This document shows, one piece after another, positions 1-9,257 of a stretch of DNA of 64,000 bases. A program made the translations under genes and the position numbers. The stretch is from Leucobacter sp. CX169. Lineage in GTDB: Bacteria; Actinomycetota; Actinomycetes; Actinomycetales; Microbacteriaceae. Under the pieces are notes generated by a model. The model did not search any database, had not been told where the DNA came from, and worked only from the letters and a program-made list of their open reading frames with translations. Within the stretch, counting starts at the first letter, position 1; every line of letters begins with the position of its first letter. Where the stretch lies: NCBI RefSeq assembly GCF_017161405.1, contig NZ_CP071051.1, forward strand, positions 496,001 to 560,000, given 5' to 3'.

Positions 1-1200
1 ACGGCGATCGCGATCGGTGGCCCGGGCGCCATCTTCTGGATGTGGACGATGGCGTTTATCGGGGGCGCCTCGAGCTTTGTCGAGTCCACGCTCGGCCAGC
101 TGTTCAAGGTCAAGGATGCCTCAGGCTTCCGCGGTGGCCCGGCGTACTACATGCTGCACGGCCTGAAGTCACGCTGGATGGGAACGCTCTTTGCCGGGAT
201 CCTGATCGTCTGCTTCCCCTTCGCGTTCAGCTCGCTGCAGGCCAATACGATCAGCGCGACGGTCTCCTCGAGCATCGGTGGCGACATCGGGTGGATCCCG
301 TGGGTCGTCGGCGCGGTGCTTGCCGTGCTCACCGCGCTCGTGGTGTTCGGCGGCGTGCGTCGGATCGCGAGCGTCACGCAGGCGGTCGTCCCGGCGATGG
401 CGTTGCTCTACCTGCTGCTCGGCCTCGTGATCGTGTTCATGAACCTCGACAAGCTCCCTGAGGTGTTCTCCTCGATCTACACGGAGGCGTTCGGGTTCAA
501 CGAGGTCGTCGGTGCGACCTTCGGCATGATCCTGATGACGGGTGTGAAGCGCGGCATGTTTTCGAACGAGGCGGGCCTCGGGTCCGCGCCGAACGCCGGC
601 GCGAGCGCCGCGGTGACCCACCCGGTGAAGCAGGGCCTCGTCCAGACGCTCGGCGTCTACTTCGACACGTTCCTGATCTGCAGCATCACCGCCTTCATTA
701 TTCTGGTCTCCACCCCGGACCTCGCCGGCGCCACGCGCGGCATCGGGCTCACCCAGAACGCGATCGTGGGCAACCTCGGGCCCTGGTCGAACATTCTGCT
801 CAGCGTCATCATCTTCCTGCTGGCATTTAGCTCGATCCTGGGCAACTACTACTACGGCGAGTCCAACATCGAGTTCATTTCGACGGGGCGGCGCGTGCTG
901 CTCGGGTACCGCGTGCTCGCGGTCGCCTCGATTTTCTTCGGCTCGATCGCCTCGGCAGACCTGATCTGGAACACCGCCGACGGCATCATGGGCATTATGG
1001 CGCTCGTGAACCTGATCGCGATCGGGCTCTTGTCGGGCCTCGTCTTCAAGCTCATGCGCGACTACTCTGAGCAGCGCAGGGCCGGGCTGAACCCGGTCTT
1101 CACGCGCGACCGGCTGCCGGGCGTGACCGGCATCGAGTGCTGGGAGGACGAACTCAGCGTCACCGGGCCGATCCCTATCCGGGAGCGAACGGCGAAGTAG
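1..1200 (+). CDS. Alanine/glycine:cation symporter (AGCS family), 5' truncated
   Basis: C-terminal 399 residues of a sodium- or proton-coupled amino acid symporter of the inner membrane. The frame is open at base 1, and the first visible residues (AIAIGGPGAIFWMW) match the conserved early membrane segment of AGCS carriers. The family is usually 450-500 residues, so roughly the first 70-100 residues lie outside the window. About eight hydrophobic segments follow, with the family-typical GMFSNEAGLGSAP stretch near visible residue 190. It is convergent with the next gene, two bases separate them, and I see no terminator hairpin. The substrate (alanine, glycine or a relative) cannot be read from the sequence. 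Confidence 0.93.
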   Translation, partial: TAIAIGGPGAIFWMWTMAFIGGASSFVESTLGQLFKVKDASGFRGGPAYYMLHGLKSRWMGTLFAGILIVCFPFAFSSLQANTISATVSSSIGGDIGWIPWVVGAVLAVLTALVVFGGVRRIASVTQAVVPAMALLYLLLGLVIVFMNLDKLPEVFSSIYTEAFGFNEVVGATFGMILMTGVKRGMFSNEAGLGSAPNAGASAAVTHPVKQGLVQTLGVYFDTFLICSITAFIILVSTPDLAGATRGIGLTQNAIVGNLGPWSNILLSVIIFLLAFSSILGNYYYGESNIEFISTGRRVLLGYRVLAVASIFFGSIASADLIWNTADGIMGIMALVNLIAIGLLSGLVFKLMRDYSEQRRAGLNPVFTRDRLPGVTGIECWEDELSVTGPIPIRERTAK

Positions 1201-1202
1201 AA

Positions 1203-2144
1203 CTACGCCGCCTCGAGCACCAGCAGGGAGGCCTCGGGGCGGCACGCGAAGCGCACGGGCGCATAGATGGAGTTGCCGAGGCCGGCGCTCACGTTGAGGA
1301 AGGCGGCGCGGTGAGCGTCGTACCAGACGCTGAGCCCGCGCGCCTGGCTGACCGGGAGGTCGCAGTTCGCGGTGAGGGCCCCGAGGCCGGGCACGCGCAC
1401 CTGGCCGCCGTGCGTGTGGCCTGCCAGGATCAGCTCCGCGCCGCCTGCGAGCAGTGCGCCGAGGGGCGCCTGATAGGGGGCGTGGACGACGCCGATGCGG
1501 GTGGGTGCGGGCCCGTCCGCTGACTCGTGCTGTGCGCGTGTGTGGTCGAGGGCGCTACTCATCGTCGCGGCGTCGTCGTACCCGATGTGCGGGTCGTTCA
1601 TGCCGAACAGCTCGAAGCGCTGGCCGCGCAGTTCGAGCGACGCCGCATCGTTGTTGAGACTCGTGAAGCCGAGCTCATCGGACAGCACGCGGGTCAGCCG
1701 TGCGTTGTCGATGTCGGGGTGGCGCGTGCTCTTTCGGCTCGGCTCGCGGAGGTAGCGCATCGGGTTTTTCGCGATCGGGCCGTAGTAGTCGTTCGAGCCG
1801 TGTACGAAGACACCCGGGATACCGAGCTCGGCAAACGGGCGCAGCGCGCGCTCAAGGGCGGGGATCACGTCAAGGTGGCCAAGCAGGTCGCCCGTGAGCA
1901 CGACGAGGTCGGGGCGCAGCTCGGCGAGCGAGCGCACCCAGTCAATCTTCCCGTTCTGCCAGGGCGCCAGATGCAGATCCGACAGCTGCAGGATCCGGAC
2001 CGGGGCAGTGCCCGCCGGAAGCAGCGGCAGGGTGTGCCGACGCACCGTGAACAGCTGGCGCTCGATGAGCGTGGACCACACCACGACGCCGGCCGCGGCC
2101 GCCCCGAGGGCGACCGCGAACCCGCGTCCTGAAGTGTGGCTCAC
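1203..2144 (-). CDS. Calcineurin-like metallophosphoesterase, membrane-anchored
   Basis: Phosphohydrolase of the YaeI/YkuE-like metallophosphoesterase group, 313 residues. An N-terminal hydrophobic segment (about residues 8-25) probably anchors it with the catalytic domain outside. The dinuclear-metal motifs are all present in order: LSDLH near residue 54, GDLLGH near 85, GSND near 115, a His in VVHAPY, and GHTHGG near 242. It starts with GTG five bases after the stop of the upstream PBP gene, so it is probably cotranscribed with it. Relatives act on lipid or cell-envelope phosphodiesters; the substrate here is unknown. Confidence 0.88.
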   Translation of the reverse strand: MSHTSGRGFAVALGAAAAGVVVWSTLIERQLFTVRRHTLPLLPAGTAPVRILQLSDLHLAPWQNGKIDWVRSLAELRPDLVVLTGDLLGHLDVIPALERALRPFAELGIPGVFVHGSNDYYGPIAKNPMRYLREPSRKSTRHPDIDNARLTRVLSDELGFTSLNNDAASLELRGQRFELFGMNDPHIGYDDAATMSSALDHTRAQHESADGPAPTRIGVVHAPYQAPLGALLAGGAELILAGHTHGGQVRVPGLGALTANCDLPVSQARGLSVWYDAHRAAFLNVSAGLGNSIYAPVRFACRPEASLLVLEAA

Positions 2145-2148
2145 GTGA

Positions 2149-4749
2149 CTAGGCGCAGTCGACGGTGATCGTGACCTGGCTGCTGCGCTTGGCGATCTCG
2201 CCGGCAGCCGGACTCGAACTCACGAACGGCTTGCTGCCCGGATTGCCAGAGTTATTCCCCGGCGCGCAGACGAACGCGGTGGCGCTGAAGCCAGCGTCTT
2301 GCAACCGTGTGCGCGCGTCGTTGCCAGTGCCGCCGCCCAGCTCGGGCACCGCCGACATGCTGCCGTTGCTGCGGTAGATCGTGATGCCGGAGCCGGCGGG
2401 GGCCTGGCCGCCGCCGTCGGGATCAGTGCGTGCGACCGTGCCGGCGGGCTGCTCGGAATCGGCCTCGCCCCCGTCGACCGCGCTGAAGCCGAGTGCCGAG
2501 AGCATGGCCTCGGCCTCCTCGTAGGACTTGCCGCGGGTGTCTGGGACGGACTGCATGGTCGTCTTGAGTGCCGCAGCGTTCGGCTCGGGGAAGGCGTCTC
2601 CGCCATACTTCTGGTCGGCGACGTTCATCAGCGCGGGCCAGATCGTCTGGTCGGCGACCATGAGATTCCCGAAGAACCTGGTCGACACCTTGCCCGTGAC
2701 GTTACCGACCCAGACCGCGGTGGTGACCTTCGAGCTGCCGCCCACCGTCCAGTTGTCGACGACGTCATCACTCGTGCCGGTCTTGCCGATGTGCGGGATG
2801 CCGAACGGCGAGCGGGCGTGACGGGCGAGGCCGTTGTTCACGGTGTACTCCAGGGCGTACGCGACGCCAGCCGCGACCTCTGGCTCGATGGCCTGCGTGC
2901 ACATGGGAGCGGTGAACGGCACTTCGTTCCCGTCGGTGTCAGTGATGCGCTCGATTGCCGTGGGGGTGCAGACGGTGCCGTTTCCCGCGAAGCCGCCGTA
3001 GGCGAGCGCCATGGTGAGTGGCGCAATTTCATCGACGCCACTGTAGACGTTCGACGGCGTGATCGAGAGATCGGTGGTGCCGAAGTTGCCCATCTCCGGA
3101 TTGGTTTGCTTCGATGCCCGATGCACGCCCATCTTTTCGGCCAGATCGATGGTGTCGCAGAGGTCCATCTTCTGCTGCATCGACACGAGGCCGCCATTGA
3201 CCGACTGCGAGATCGCGGTGAGCACGGGCTGGTTGCCCCGTGTACCGTTGTTGTCGTTCTCAAACTTCCAGGTCCCGTAGCCGTAGACGCCCTCGGGCAG
3301 GCACTTGGCGCGGAAGTTCTGGTACTTTTCGGTTCGGCCGTTGACATTCACGATATCGCGCACGGAGTGGCCAGTGCGGATCCACTCGGCGAGCGTGAAT
3401 GGCTTAAACGTAGACGCGACCTGGAACCCGGAGGATCCACCGTACTCGTAGTCCGTGTTGTAGTTGATGCTGGTCAGCGCTCCTCCAGAGGCGGCCAGCG
3501 CGTCCGGATCCTCGCTGAATTGACGGTTCTGCACCATTGCGCGGATCTTGCCCGTGCCGACCTCGGTGCTCACTCCCGCTGCGCCGACGTCAATGCCGTC
3601 CATGACCGTGGGGATCGTGTTATTCACCGCGTCCTGGCCCGATGTCTGCATGTCGAGGTCGATCGTCGTGACGATGTTGTAGCCGCCGCGCTGGAAGTTG
3701 AACATCCGCTCCTCGGCGGTGTTACCGAATGCCGGGTCGTTCTGGATCTGCAGCTGGACGTACTTGCAGAACTGGCCGAGGCCCATCGTGGCGGTGGTGC
3801 AGCCGGCGACCTTCGGAGTGATCACGGGGGTGACCACGGTCGCGACGGCCTCCGCGTGCTGTGCCTCGGTGATCTTGCCGGTGCGCAGCATCGAGTCGAG
3901 GATCTTGTCGCGGCGTTCGGTGTTCGCCGGGATGTTGTCCGGGATATCGATCTGCAGCTTCGACGGGTTATTGACGATCGCGACGAGGCTGGCCGACTCG
4001 GCGAGCGTCAGATCCTTCGCTTCCTTGCCGTAGTAGAACTGCGCGGCGGACTGGATGCCGTAGATCTGACGGCCGAACAGGGCGATGTTCAGGTAGCCGA
4101 GGAGGATTTCATCCTTCGAGTTCTTCTTCTCGATGCTGATCGCGTACTTCATCTCCTTGAGCTTGCGATCTGCGTCCTGGCGCATGGCGTTCTCGTACGC
4201 CTTTTCCTGCTCGACGGGGTCGGCGATTGCCTCAGCCTCCTGCACGAGTACGTTGCGCACGTACTGCATGGTGATGGTGGAGGCGCCCGACAGGCTCGAG
4301 CCCACGAGGTTCTGGAGCACCGCGCGGGTGGTCGCAAAGATATCCACGCCCCCGTGCGTGTAGAAACGGGGGTCCTCCTCGGCGACCGCGGCGTCCTTCA
4401 CGTACTGCGGAATCTGGTCCCAGGCGACGGGGACACGATCCTGCGCGTAGAACTGCGCGATCTTCGCGAGGTTGCCGTCGGACTGCTGTGCATAGATCGT
4501 CGACGGCTCAGCGAGCTTGCCCGGGTCGAGGTGATCGGGGAGATTCTCGAAGATGCTGATGGCCGACGTGGCGGCGGCGCCGCTCACGGCGACGAGCGGC
4601 GTGACAGCGGCGGTGACGAGCAGGCCGGCGACAACGCTCATGGCGATTGCTCCGAGGATCCCGCCCAGGGCGCCCCCGGCAGTACGCTTCTTCGTCGTCC
4701 GGACCGCTGGCTTTCGGGCGCGCGACGGCGTCGATGGCTGTTCAGTCAT
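2149..4749 (-). CDS. Class A penicillin-binding protein with C-terminal PASTA domains
   Basis: Bifunctional peptidoglycan synthase (PonA type), 866 residues. A basic cytoplasmic N-terminus is followed by one membrane segment (about 28-55) and a GT51 glycosyltransferase domain with its EDPRFYTHGG motif at about 125-134. The transpeptidase domain has SxxK (S446-TF-K449), SxN (S516-V-N518) and KTGT (656-659). Two PASTA repeats fill about residues 735-866. The frame extends 89 codons upstream, but I chose the ATG at 4749 because those codons overlap the divergent DUF4177 gene and do not look like protein. Probably cotranscribed with the downstream phosphoesterase. The PASTA tails suggest recruitment by or sensing of muropeptide or lipid II. 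Confidence 0.95.
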   Translation of the reverse strand: MTEQPSTPSRARKPAVRTTKKRTAGGALGGILGAIAMSVVAGLLVTAAVTPLVAVSGAAATSAISIFENLPDHLDPGKLAEPSTIYAQQSDGNLAKIAQFYAQDRVPVAWDQIPQYVKDAAVAEEDPRFYTHGGVDIFATTRAVLQNLVGSSLSGASTITMQYVRNVLVQEAEAIADPVEQEKAYENAMRQDADRKLKEMKYAISIEKKNSKDEILLGYLNIALFGRQIYGIQSAAQFYYGKEAKDLTLAESASLVAIVNNPSKLQIDIPDNIPANTERRDKILDSMLRTGKITEAQHAEAVATVVTPVITPKVAGCTTATMGLGQFCKYVQLQIQNDPAFGNTAEERMFNFQRGGYNIVTTIDLDMQTSGQDAVNNTIPTVMDGIDVGAAGVSTEVGTGKIRAMVQNRQFSEDPDALAASGGALTSINYNTDYEYGGSSGFQVASTFKPFTLAEWIRTGHSVRDIVNVNGRTEKYQNFRAKCLPEGVYGYGTWKFENDNNGTRGNQPVLTAISQSVNGGLVSMQQKMDLCDTIDLAEKMGVHRASKQTNPEMGNFGTTDLSITPSNVYSGVDEIAPLTMALAYGGFAGNGTVCTPTAIERITDTDGNEVPFTAPMCTQAIEPEVAAGVAYALEYTVNNGLARHARSPFGIPHIGKTGTSDDVVDNWTVGGSSKVTTAVWVGNVTGKVSTRFFGNLMVADQTIWPALMNVADQKYGGDAFPEPNAAALKTTMQSVPDTRGKSYEEAEAMLSALGFSAVDGGEADSEQPAGTVARTDPDGGGQAPAGSGITIYRSNGSMSAVPELGGGTGNDARTRLQDAGFSATAFVCAPGNNSGNPGSKPFVSSSPAAGEIAKRSSQVTITVDCA

Positions 4750-4842
4750 AGACTCAACCCTAGGCGACAAAACTGGCAATCCACCTCGGTCAGCGAGGTG
4801 TGGAGCCAGTTGTTCCGCGCGAACTGGTGAAGGAGATGTGAC

Positions 4843-5019
4843 GTGAGTGAACAACAGCAGGGCGAGGCCCAGCGGTGGGAGTATTTCGTGACTCCGCTGC
4901 TGCTGCATAGCGAGGCGCAGATTTTGAACAACTGGGGCGCGCAAGGCTGGGAGCTCGTGCAGATCATTGCTGGGCCGGCCGGTGGCAACGTCGCATACCT
5001 GAAGAGAGAGGCACACTAA
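4843..5019 (+). CDS. DUF4177 small protein
   Basis: A 58-residue protein starting at GTG after a strong ribosome site (AAGGAG, 4830-4835). It contains the WEYFV...LNNWGAQGWELVQI pattern typical of DUF4177 proteins, which are short, soluble and of unknown function. It is divergent from the PBP gene, and its stop lies three bases before the ridA start, so the two form an operon. It is short enough to be missed by length-filtered gene calling. Confidence 0.85.
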   Translation: MSEQQQGEAQRWEYFVTPLLLHSEAQILNNWGAQGWELVQIIAGPAGGNVAYLKREAH

Positions 5020-5022
5020 GCA

Positions 5023-5499
5023 ATGTCAGTGATTGAAGATCGCATCCGCGAACTGGGCTACGAAGTTCCGAGCGTCGCAGCCCCCGTCGCGGCCTACGTC
5101 CCGGCGGCCCGAAACGGCATCTACGTCCACACGAGCGGCCAGCTGCCGTTCGTGGACGGCGCGCTGCCCGCGACCGGCAAGGTCGGCATCGGCGAGGGCC
5201 TCGTGTCGCCCGAGCAGGCGGAGGAGCTCGCGCGCCTCTGCGCCCTGAACGGCCTGGCGGCCGCCCGCGGCGTGCTCGGCTCGCTCGACAAGATCACCCA
5301 GGTGGTCAAGGTCACGGCATTCGTCGCTTCGGACCCCTCGTTCACCGGCCAGCCCGGGGTCGCCAACGGCGCCTCGGTCTTCCTCGGCAAGGTGTTCGGC
5401 GACATGGGCATTCACGTGCGCTCGGCCGTCGGCGTGGCAGTGCTGCCGCTCGATGCCCCCGTCGAGATCGAGTTCACGTTCGAGGCGGCGGCTGAGTAA
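5023..5499 (+). CDS. RidA/YjgF/UK114 family protein
   Basis: Member of the RidA family, 158 residues, whose best-known members hydrolyse reactive enamine/imine intermediates formed by PLP enzymes. The family core (HTSGQLPFVDG..., VVKVTAFVASDPSF..., RSAVGVAVLPLDAPVEIEF) is intact, including the Arg of the RSAVGV motif that binds substrate carboxylates in RidA enzymes. The protein is longer than the roughly 130-residue RidA archetype, so it may belong to a Rid subfamily without proven deaminase activity. Cotranscribed with DUF4177 and followed by a strong terminator. Confidence 0.9.
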   Translation: MSVIEDRIRELGYEVPSVAAPVAAYVPAARNGIYVHTSGQLPFVDGALPATGKVGIGEGLVSPEQAEELARLCALNGLAAARGVLGSLDKITQVVKVTAFVASDPSFTGQPGVANGASVFLGKVFGDMGIHVRSAVGVAVLPLDAPVEIEFTFEAAAE

Positions 5500-5518
5500 C
5501 CTGCCTTTCTGAACATTT

Positions 5519-5560
5519 CGGGCCCGAGACCAGCACGGTTTCGGGCCCGATTTTCTTTCT
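5519..5560 (+). terminator. Rho-independent terminator after ridA
   Basis: CGGGCCCGAGACC pairs with GGTTTCGGGCCCG (one G-U pair) around a short loop (5519-5549), followed by a T-rich run at 5551-5560. It closes the DUF4177-ridA operon. Confidence 0.88.
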
Positions 5561-5579
5561 GCCGAGCCCCGGCAACCCG

Positions 5580-5585
5580 TAGCAT
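5580..5585 (+). promoter_or_regulatory. Putative -10 box of a leaderless transcript
   Basis: TAGCAT lies exactly six bases before the ATG at 5592, and no Shine-Dalgarno sequence intervenes. Same layout as several other genes in the window. Confidence 0.5.
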
Positions 5586-5591
5586 CAAGAC

Positions 5592-6032
5592 ATGCCCGCT
5601 CCCGCCGTCCCCAGCCGCGCCCAGGCGTTCTATCGCACCATGCTGTTGGGGACGCTGATCTACAGCGTCGTGCTCGGCTTCTTCAACGACTACACCGACG
5701 TGCTGCACACGAGTTCGTACTCGGTCACCTTCTCGCTGGCCTTCGTGCTGCAGGTGCTGACCTATTTGACTTTTGCGGCGAAGGACGTCGTGCAGGCGAA
5801 GTTTGGCGGGCGCCCGGGTCGCGGGGCGAAGTTCGGCCTCGTGTTCGGGGTGTGGCTCGTGATGTTCTCGTCGAAGTTTGTCTTTCTCGCTGTGGTCGAG
5901 GTGATCTTCCGAGAGCAGGTGCAGATCTCGGGGTTCGCTGGGATCTTCCTCGTAGTGGTGGTGTTGACGGTGCTGCAGAAACTCGCCGAGCTGGTCGATC
6001 GCCGGCTCGGCCGGGCGGATCCTGCTCACTAG
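5592..6032 (+). CDS. Four-helix integral membrane protein, unknown function
   Basis: Protein of 146 residues with four predicted membrane helices (about 15-32, 45-62, 80-102 and 114-132) separated by short charged loops. I do not recognise a functional family with confidence; small actinobacterial membrane proteins of this build are usually annotated as hypothetical. It lies between the ridA terminator and convergent acsA, probably as its own transcription unit starting at the TAGCAT box. Confidence 0.75.
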   Translation: MPAPAVPSRAQAFYRTMLLGTLIYSVVLGFFNDYTDVLHTSSYSVTFSLAFVLQVLTYLTFAAKDVVQAKFGGRPGRGAKFGLVFGVWLVMFSSKFVFLAVVEVIFREQVQISGFAGIFLVVVVLTVLQKLAELVDRRLGRADPAH

Positions 6033-6086
6033 CTTGCCGCTGGACCGCCCGGCAAAGCACCGCCCCAACATCGAGGGGCGTGCGGA

Positions 6087-8087
6087 CTAGCCGCGCGCCT
6101 TCCGCACGCGGTCCGAGATCGTCTGCATGACCATGGTGTCGGCGAGCGTCGTCACGTCGCCGATGTCGCGCCCCTCGGCCGCGTCCTTCAACAGGCGGCG
6201 CATGATCTTGCCCGAGCGGGTCTTCGGGAGCTCGGTGACAATGAACACCTGGCGTGGGCGCGCGATGGCACCGATCTGCGCCGAGACGTGCGCGCGCAGC
6301 TCGCCCTCGGCGCTGTCCACGGTGAGCAGCGTCTGCTGGCTTTTCAGGATCACGAAAGCGACGACCGCCTGCCCCGTCGTCTCGTCGTCGGCGCCGACCA
6401 CGGCGGCCTCGGCGACGGAGTGGTGCCCGACGAGCGCCGACTCAATTTCGGTGGTCGAGAGGCGATGGCCAGAGACGTTCATCACGTCGTCGACGCGGCC
6501 GAGCAGCCAGATGTCGCCGTCCTCATCGCGCCTCGCGCCGTCGCCGGCGAAGTACATGTCGCCGAACTTCGACCAGTAGGTCTCGACGAAACGATCCGGA
6601 TCGCCCCAGATCGTGCGCACCATCGCGGGCCAGGGGCGCTTGACGACGAGCAGCCCACCGGTGCCGCGGGGGACTGGGTTGCCGGCCTCATCGACGACAT
6701 CGATCGAGATGCCGGGGAGCGGCACCTGGGCGCTGCCCGGCTTCGTGGCGGTCAAGCCGGGCAGCGGCGAAATCATCATCGCGCCCGTCTCTGTCTGCCA
6801 CCAGGTGTCGACGATGGGGGCGGTGCCCGAACCGATGACCTCGCGGTACCAGCGCCACGCCTCGGGGTTGATGGACTCGCCGACTGAGCCGAGGAGGCGC
6901 ACGCTTGAGAGATCGTGCGCTTCAACGACCTGGCGGCCAACCTTCATGAACGAGCGGATCGCGGTCGGCGCGGTGTGGAAGATCGTGACGCCATACTTCG
7001 CGATGATCTCCCACCAGCGACCCCAGTTCGGGGTCTCGGGGGTGCCCTCGTACATCACCTGCGTCGCGCCGTTTGCGAGGGGTCCGTAGACCACATAGCT
7101 GTGTCCGGTGACCCAGCCGACGTCCGCGGTGCACCAGAACACGTCGGTCTCGGGCTTGTGGTCGAACACGTCGCGGAAGGTCGACGTGACCTGGGTGAGA
7201 TAGCCGCCCGAGGTGTGCAGGATCCCCTTCGGCTTCCCGGTCGTGCCGGAGGTGTAGAGGATGAAGAGGGGGTTTTCCGCCGGGAAGCCGCGTGCGACGT
7301 GGTCGCCGTCGTACGCGGAGATCTCCTCGTGCCACCAGAGATCGCGTCCCGCCTGCATCGAGATGTCGTTCTTTGTGCGCTCGACGACGAGCACGCGCTT
7401 GACCGACAGCTCCCCGCCCGTGTCGAGCGCGAGGGCGTCGTCGACGGTCGGCTTGAGTGCGGATGCGCGGCCTTTGCGGAACCCGCCGTCGGCGGTGATG
7501 ACGATCTCGGCCTGGGCGTCGTCGATGCGGGCGCGCAGGCTCTCGGCGCTGAATCCGCCAAAGACGACCGAGTGCGCGGCACCCAGGCGCGCGACGGCGA
7601 GCATCGCGATGACGGTCTCGGGGATCATCGGCATGTAGATCGCGACGCGGTCGCCGGCTTCCACCCCGAGGCTCGTAAGCATGTTCGCCGCGCGCTTGAC
7701 CTCGTGGGTCAGTTCGGCGTAGGTGATGGAGCGGGAGTCGCCCGGCTCGCCCTCGAAGTGGATCGCGACGCGGTCGCCGAGGCCAGCTGCGAGGTGGCGG
7801 TCGAGGCAGTTCGCCGCGACGTTGAGCTCGCCGTCCTGGAACCAGCGGGCGAAGGGCGGATTTGACCAGTCGAGGGTCTCGGTGAACGGCTTGGTCCAGT
7901 GCAGCTCGCGTGCTCGCTCTGCCCAGTACGCATCGGGGTCTTCCGCTGCGCGCCAATAGACCGCAGGATCGTTGACGTTTGCCTGTGCGCGAAACGCGTC
8001 GGTGGGCGGGTAGCTCGTCCCGTCAAGCGGGTGGCTCTCGATCGTGCCCTGATCTGTCGTGCGCTGATCTTCTGACATGGACGCCAT
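6087..8087 (-). CDS. acsA: Acetyl-CoA synthetase
   Basis: AMP-forming acetate:CoA ligase, 666 residues, which activates acetate to acetyl-CoA through acetyl-AMP. The adenylation signature YTSGTTGKPKG, the acetate-pocket motif with VDTWWQTETG, and the C-terminal PKTRSGKIMRR with the catalytic, acetylation-controlled Lys are all present. I chose the ATG at 8087 because GGAGAG lies eight bases upstream; the frame stays open for 47 more codons with no protein-like content. A second ATG nine bases downstream (8078) is an alternative. It is divergent from the Tad operon across a 192-bp gap. Confidence 0.95.
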   Translation of the reverse strand: MASMSEDQRTTDQGTIESHPLDGTSYPPTDAFRAQANVNDPAVYWRAAEDPDAYWAERARELHWTKPFTETLDWSNPPFARWFQDGELNVAANCLDRHLAAGLGDRVAIHFEGEPGDSRSITYAELTHEVKRAANMLTSLGVEAGDRVAIYMPMIPETVIAMLAVARLGAAHSVVFGGFSAESLRARIDDAQAEIVITADGGFRKGRASALKPTVDDALALDTGGELSVKRVLVVERTKNDISMQAGRDLWWHEEISAYDGDHVARGFPAENPLFILYTSGTTGKPKGILHTSGGYLTQVTSTFRDVFDHKPETDVFWCTADVGWVTGHSYVVYGPLANGATQVMYEGTPETPNWGRWWEIIAKYGVTIFHTAPTAIRSFMKVGRQVVEAHDLSSVRLLGSVGESINPEAWRWYREVIGSGTAPIVDTWWQTETGAMMISPLPGLTATKPGSAQVPLPGISIDVVDEAGNPVPRGTGGLLVVKRPWPAMVRTIWGDPDRFVETYWSKFGDMYFAGDGARRDEDGDIWLLGRVDDVMNVSGHRLSTTEIESALVGHHSVAEAAVVGADDETTGQAVVAFVILKSQQTLLTVDSAEGELRAHVSAQIGAIARPRQVFIVTELPKTRSGKIMRRLLKDAAEGRDIGDVTTLADTMVMQTISDRVRKARG

Positions 8088-8152
8088 TATCCAATCTCTC
8101 CATTGATTCGCGGGCGGCGCCGGGAAAGGCGCTGCGCGGTGACGCCAGCGTA

Positions 8153-8162
8153 GAATATATTC
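8153..8162. promoter_or_regulatory. AT-rich palindrome in the acsA/tadA intergenic region
   Basis: GAATATATTC is a perfect 10-bp palindrome in an otherwise very GC-rich 192-bp divergent region. It could be a -10 element, an operator or both. No second copy is visible nearby. Confidence 0.3.
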
Positions 8163-8279
8163 CTTGCGCGTGGCAACCTTTGGCGGGGTTTCGCCGCACA
8201 CAGGGGGCCATTCGGGCGGGTTCTCCACAGATTGCCCCGGCTCTCGGCGCGGGGCTGCCGTCGGTCAAATACTGAAGCC

Positions 8280-9257
8280 ATGCCGTCCCACCTCCCCCCG
8301 TTGCAGCGCAGCGCGGTGCTGCGCCCGGACACCCGGCGGGCGCTGGGGCCGCTCGTGTCGCACCTCGACGACCCCGAACTGCGCGATCTCTTGGTCCTTG
8401 GCGGGCATGGCCAGGCGGCCCTCTGGCGCGATCGCGGCGGTGGGGTTGAGCCCGTGCCAGGATTCGCGCTCCCTGCGGAGGCGGCACGCGAGCTCGCCGT
8501 GGCGCTCATCGCGGCCGGGGGCAGGCACCTTGACGAACGCAACCCGTGCGCGGACGTCGCGCTCGACGGCGGGCTTCGCGTGCACGCCGTCCTCCCGCCG
8601 ATCGCGGTCGCCGGGACGGTGATCTCCATCAGGGTGCCGCGTCTCGTCCCCCTCAGCTTCGCCGACCTCGTGCGCGGCGGGCTGTGTGACCCGGGCACCG
8701 CCCGCTGGCTCACAGACGCCGTGCGCGGTCGAGAGAACCTCCTGATTTCGGGGGCGACGGGCACGGGGAAGACGACGCTCTTGGGAGCGCTGCTCGGGCT
8801 CGTGCCCCGGGGTGAACGCATCATCTCGATCGAGGACGTCGCGGAGTTGCGCATCGGGCACCCGCACTGGGTGGCCCTCGAAGCGAGGCAGGCAAACACC
8901 GAGGGCGCGGGCGGCATCTCGCTCGAGCAACTCTTGCGGGAAGCGCTGCGGATGCGTCCCGACCGCATCGTGCTGGGGGAGTGCCGTGGCGCCGAAGTCC
9001 TCACCCTGCTCTCGGCCCTCAACACCGGCCACGACGGCGGGGCCGGGACGCTGCACGCGAGCGCGCTCGCCGATGTCCCGGCACGACTCGAAGCGCTCGG
9101 GGCACTCGCGGGTCTCGGCCCCGAGCCGCTCGCTCGCCAGGTGATCGCCGCGCTCCGGGTGGTCGTGCACCTCGAACGCGGCGCGGCAGGCAACCGGATC
9201 GCCGCGGTCGGCCAGTTGGGTATCGGGGCCAGTGGCGCGCTCGAGGTGCGTGCGTGA
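8280..9257 (+). CDS. TadA/CpaF-type secretion ATPase
   Basis: Motor ATPase of a Tad (Flp) pilus or type II/IV secretion system, 325 residues. Walker A is GATGTGKTT near residue 162, followed by the Asp box (IEDVAELRI) and a His box region (LNTGHDGGAGTLHASA). It corresponds to the 'helicase/secretion neighborhood' ATPases of actinobacteria (the Rv3659c type). The ATG at 8280 is chosen over a 16-codon upstream extension, which has no support. It overlaps the next gene by four bases (GTGA). The CpaE/Ssd-like gene that often precedes this ATPase in related clusters is absent, since acsA occupies that place. Confidence 0.9.
   Translation: MPSHLPPLQRSAVLRPDTRRALGPLVSHLDDPELRDLLVLGGHGQAALWRDRGGGVEPVPGFALPAEAARELAVALIAAGGRHLDERNPCADVALDGGLRVHAVLPPIAVAGTVISIRVPRLVPLSFADLVRGGLCDPGTARWLTDAVRGRENLLISGATGTGKTTLLGALLGLVPRGERIISIEDVAELRIGHPHWVALEARQANTEGAGGISLEQLLREALRMRPDRIVLGECRGAEVLTLLSALNTGHDGGAGTLHASALADVPARLEALGALAGLGPEPLARQVIAALRVVVHLERGAAGNRIAAVGQLGIGASGALEVRA

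Noticed and set aside
2299-4830. An 843-codon open frame antisense to the PASTA penicillin-binding protein
   Set aside because: High-GC codon bias opens long antisense frames; the encoded sequence has no domain and the opposite strand is a clear PBP.
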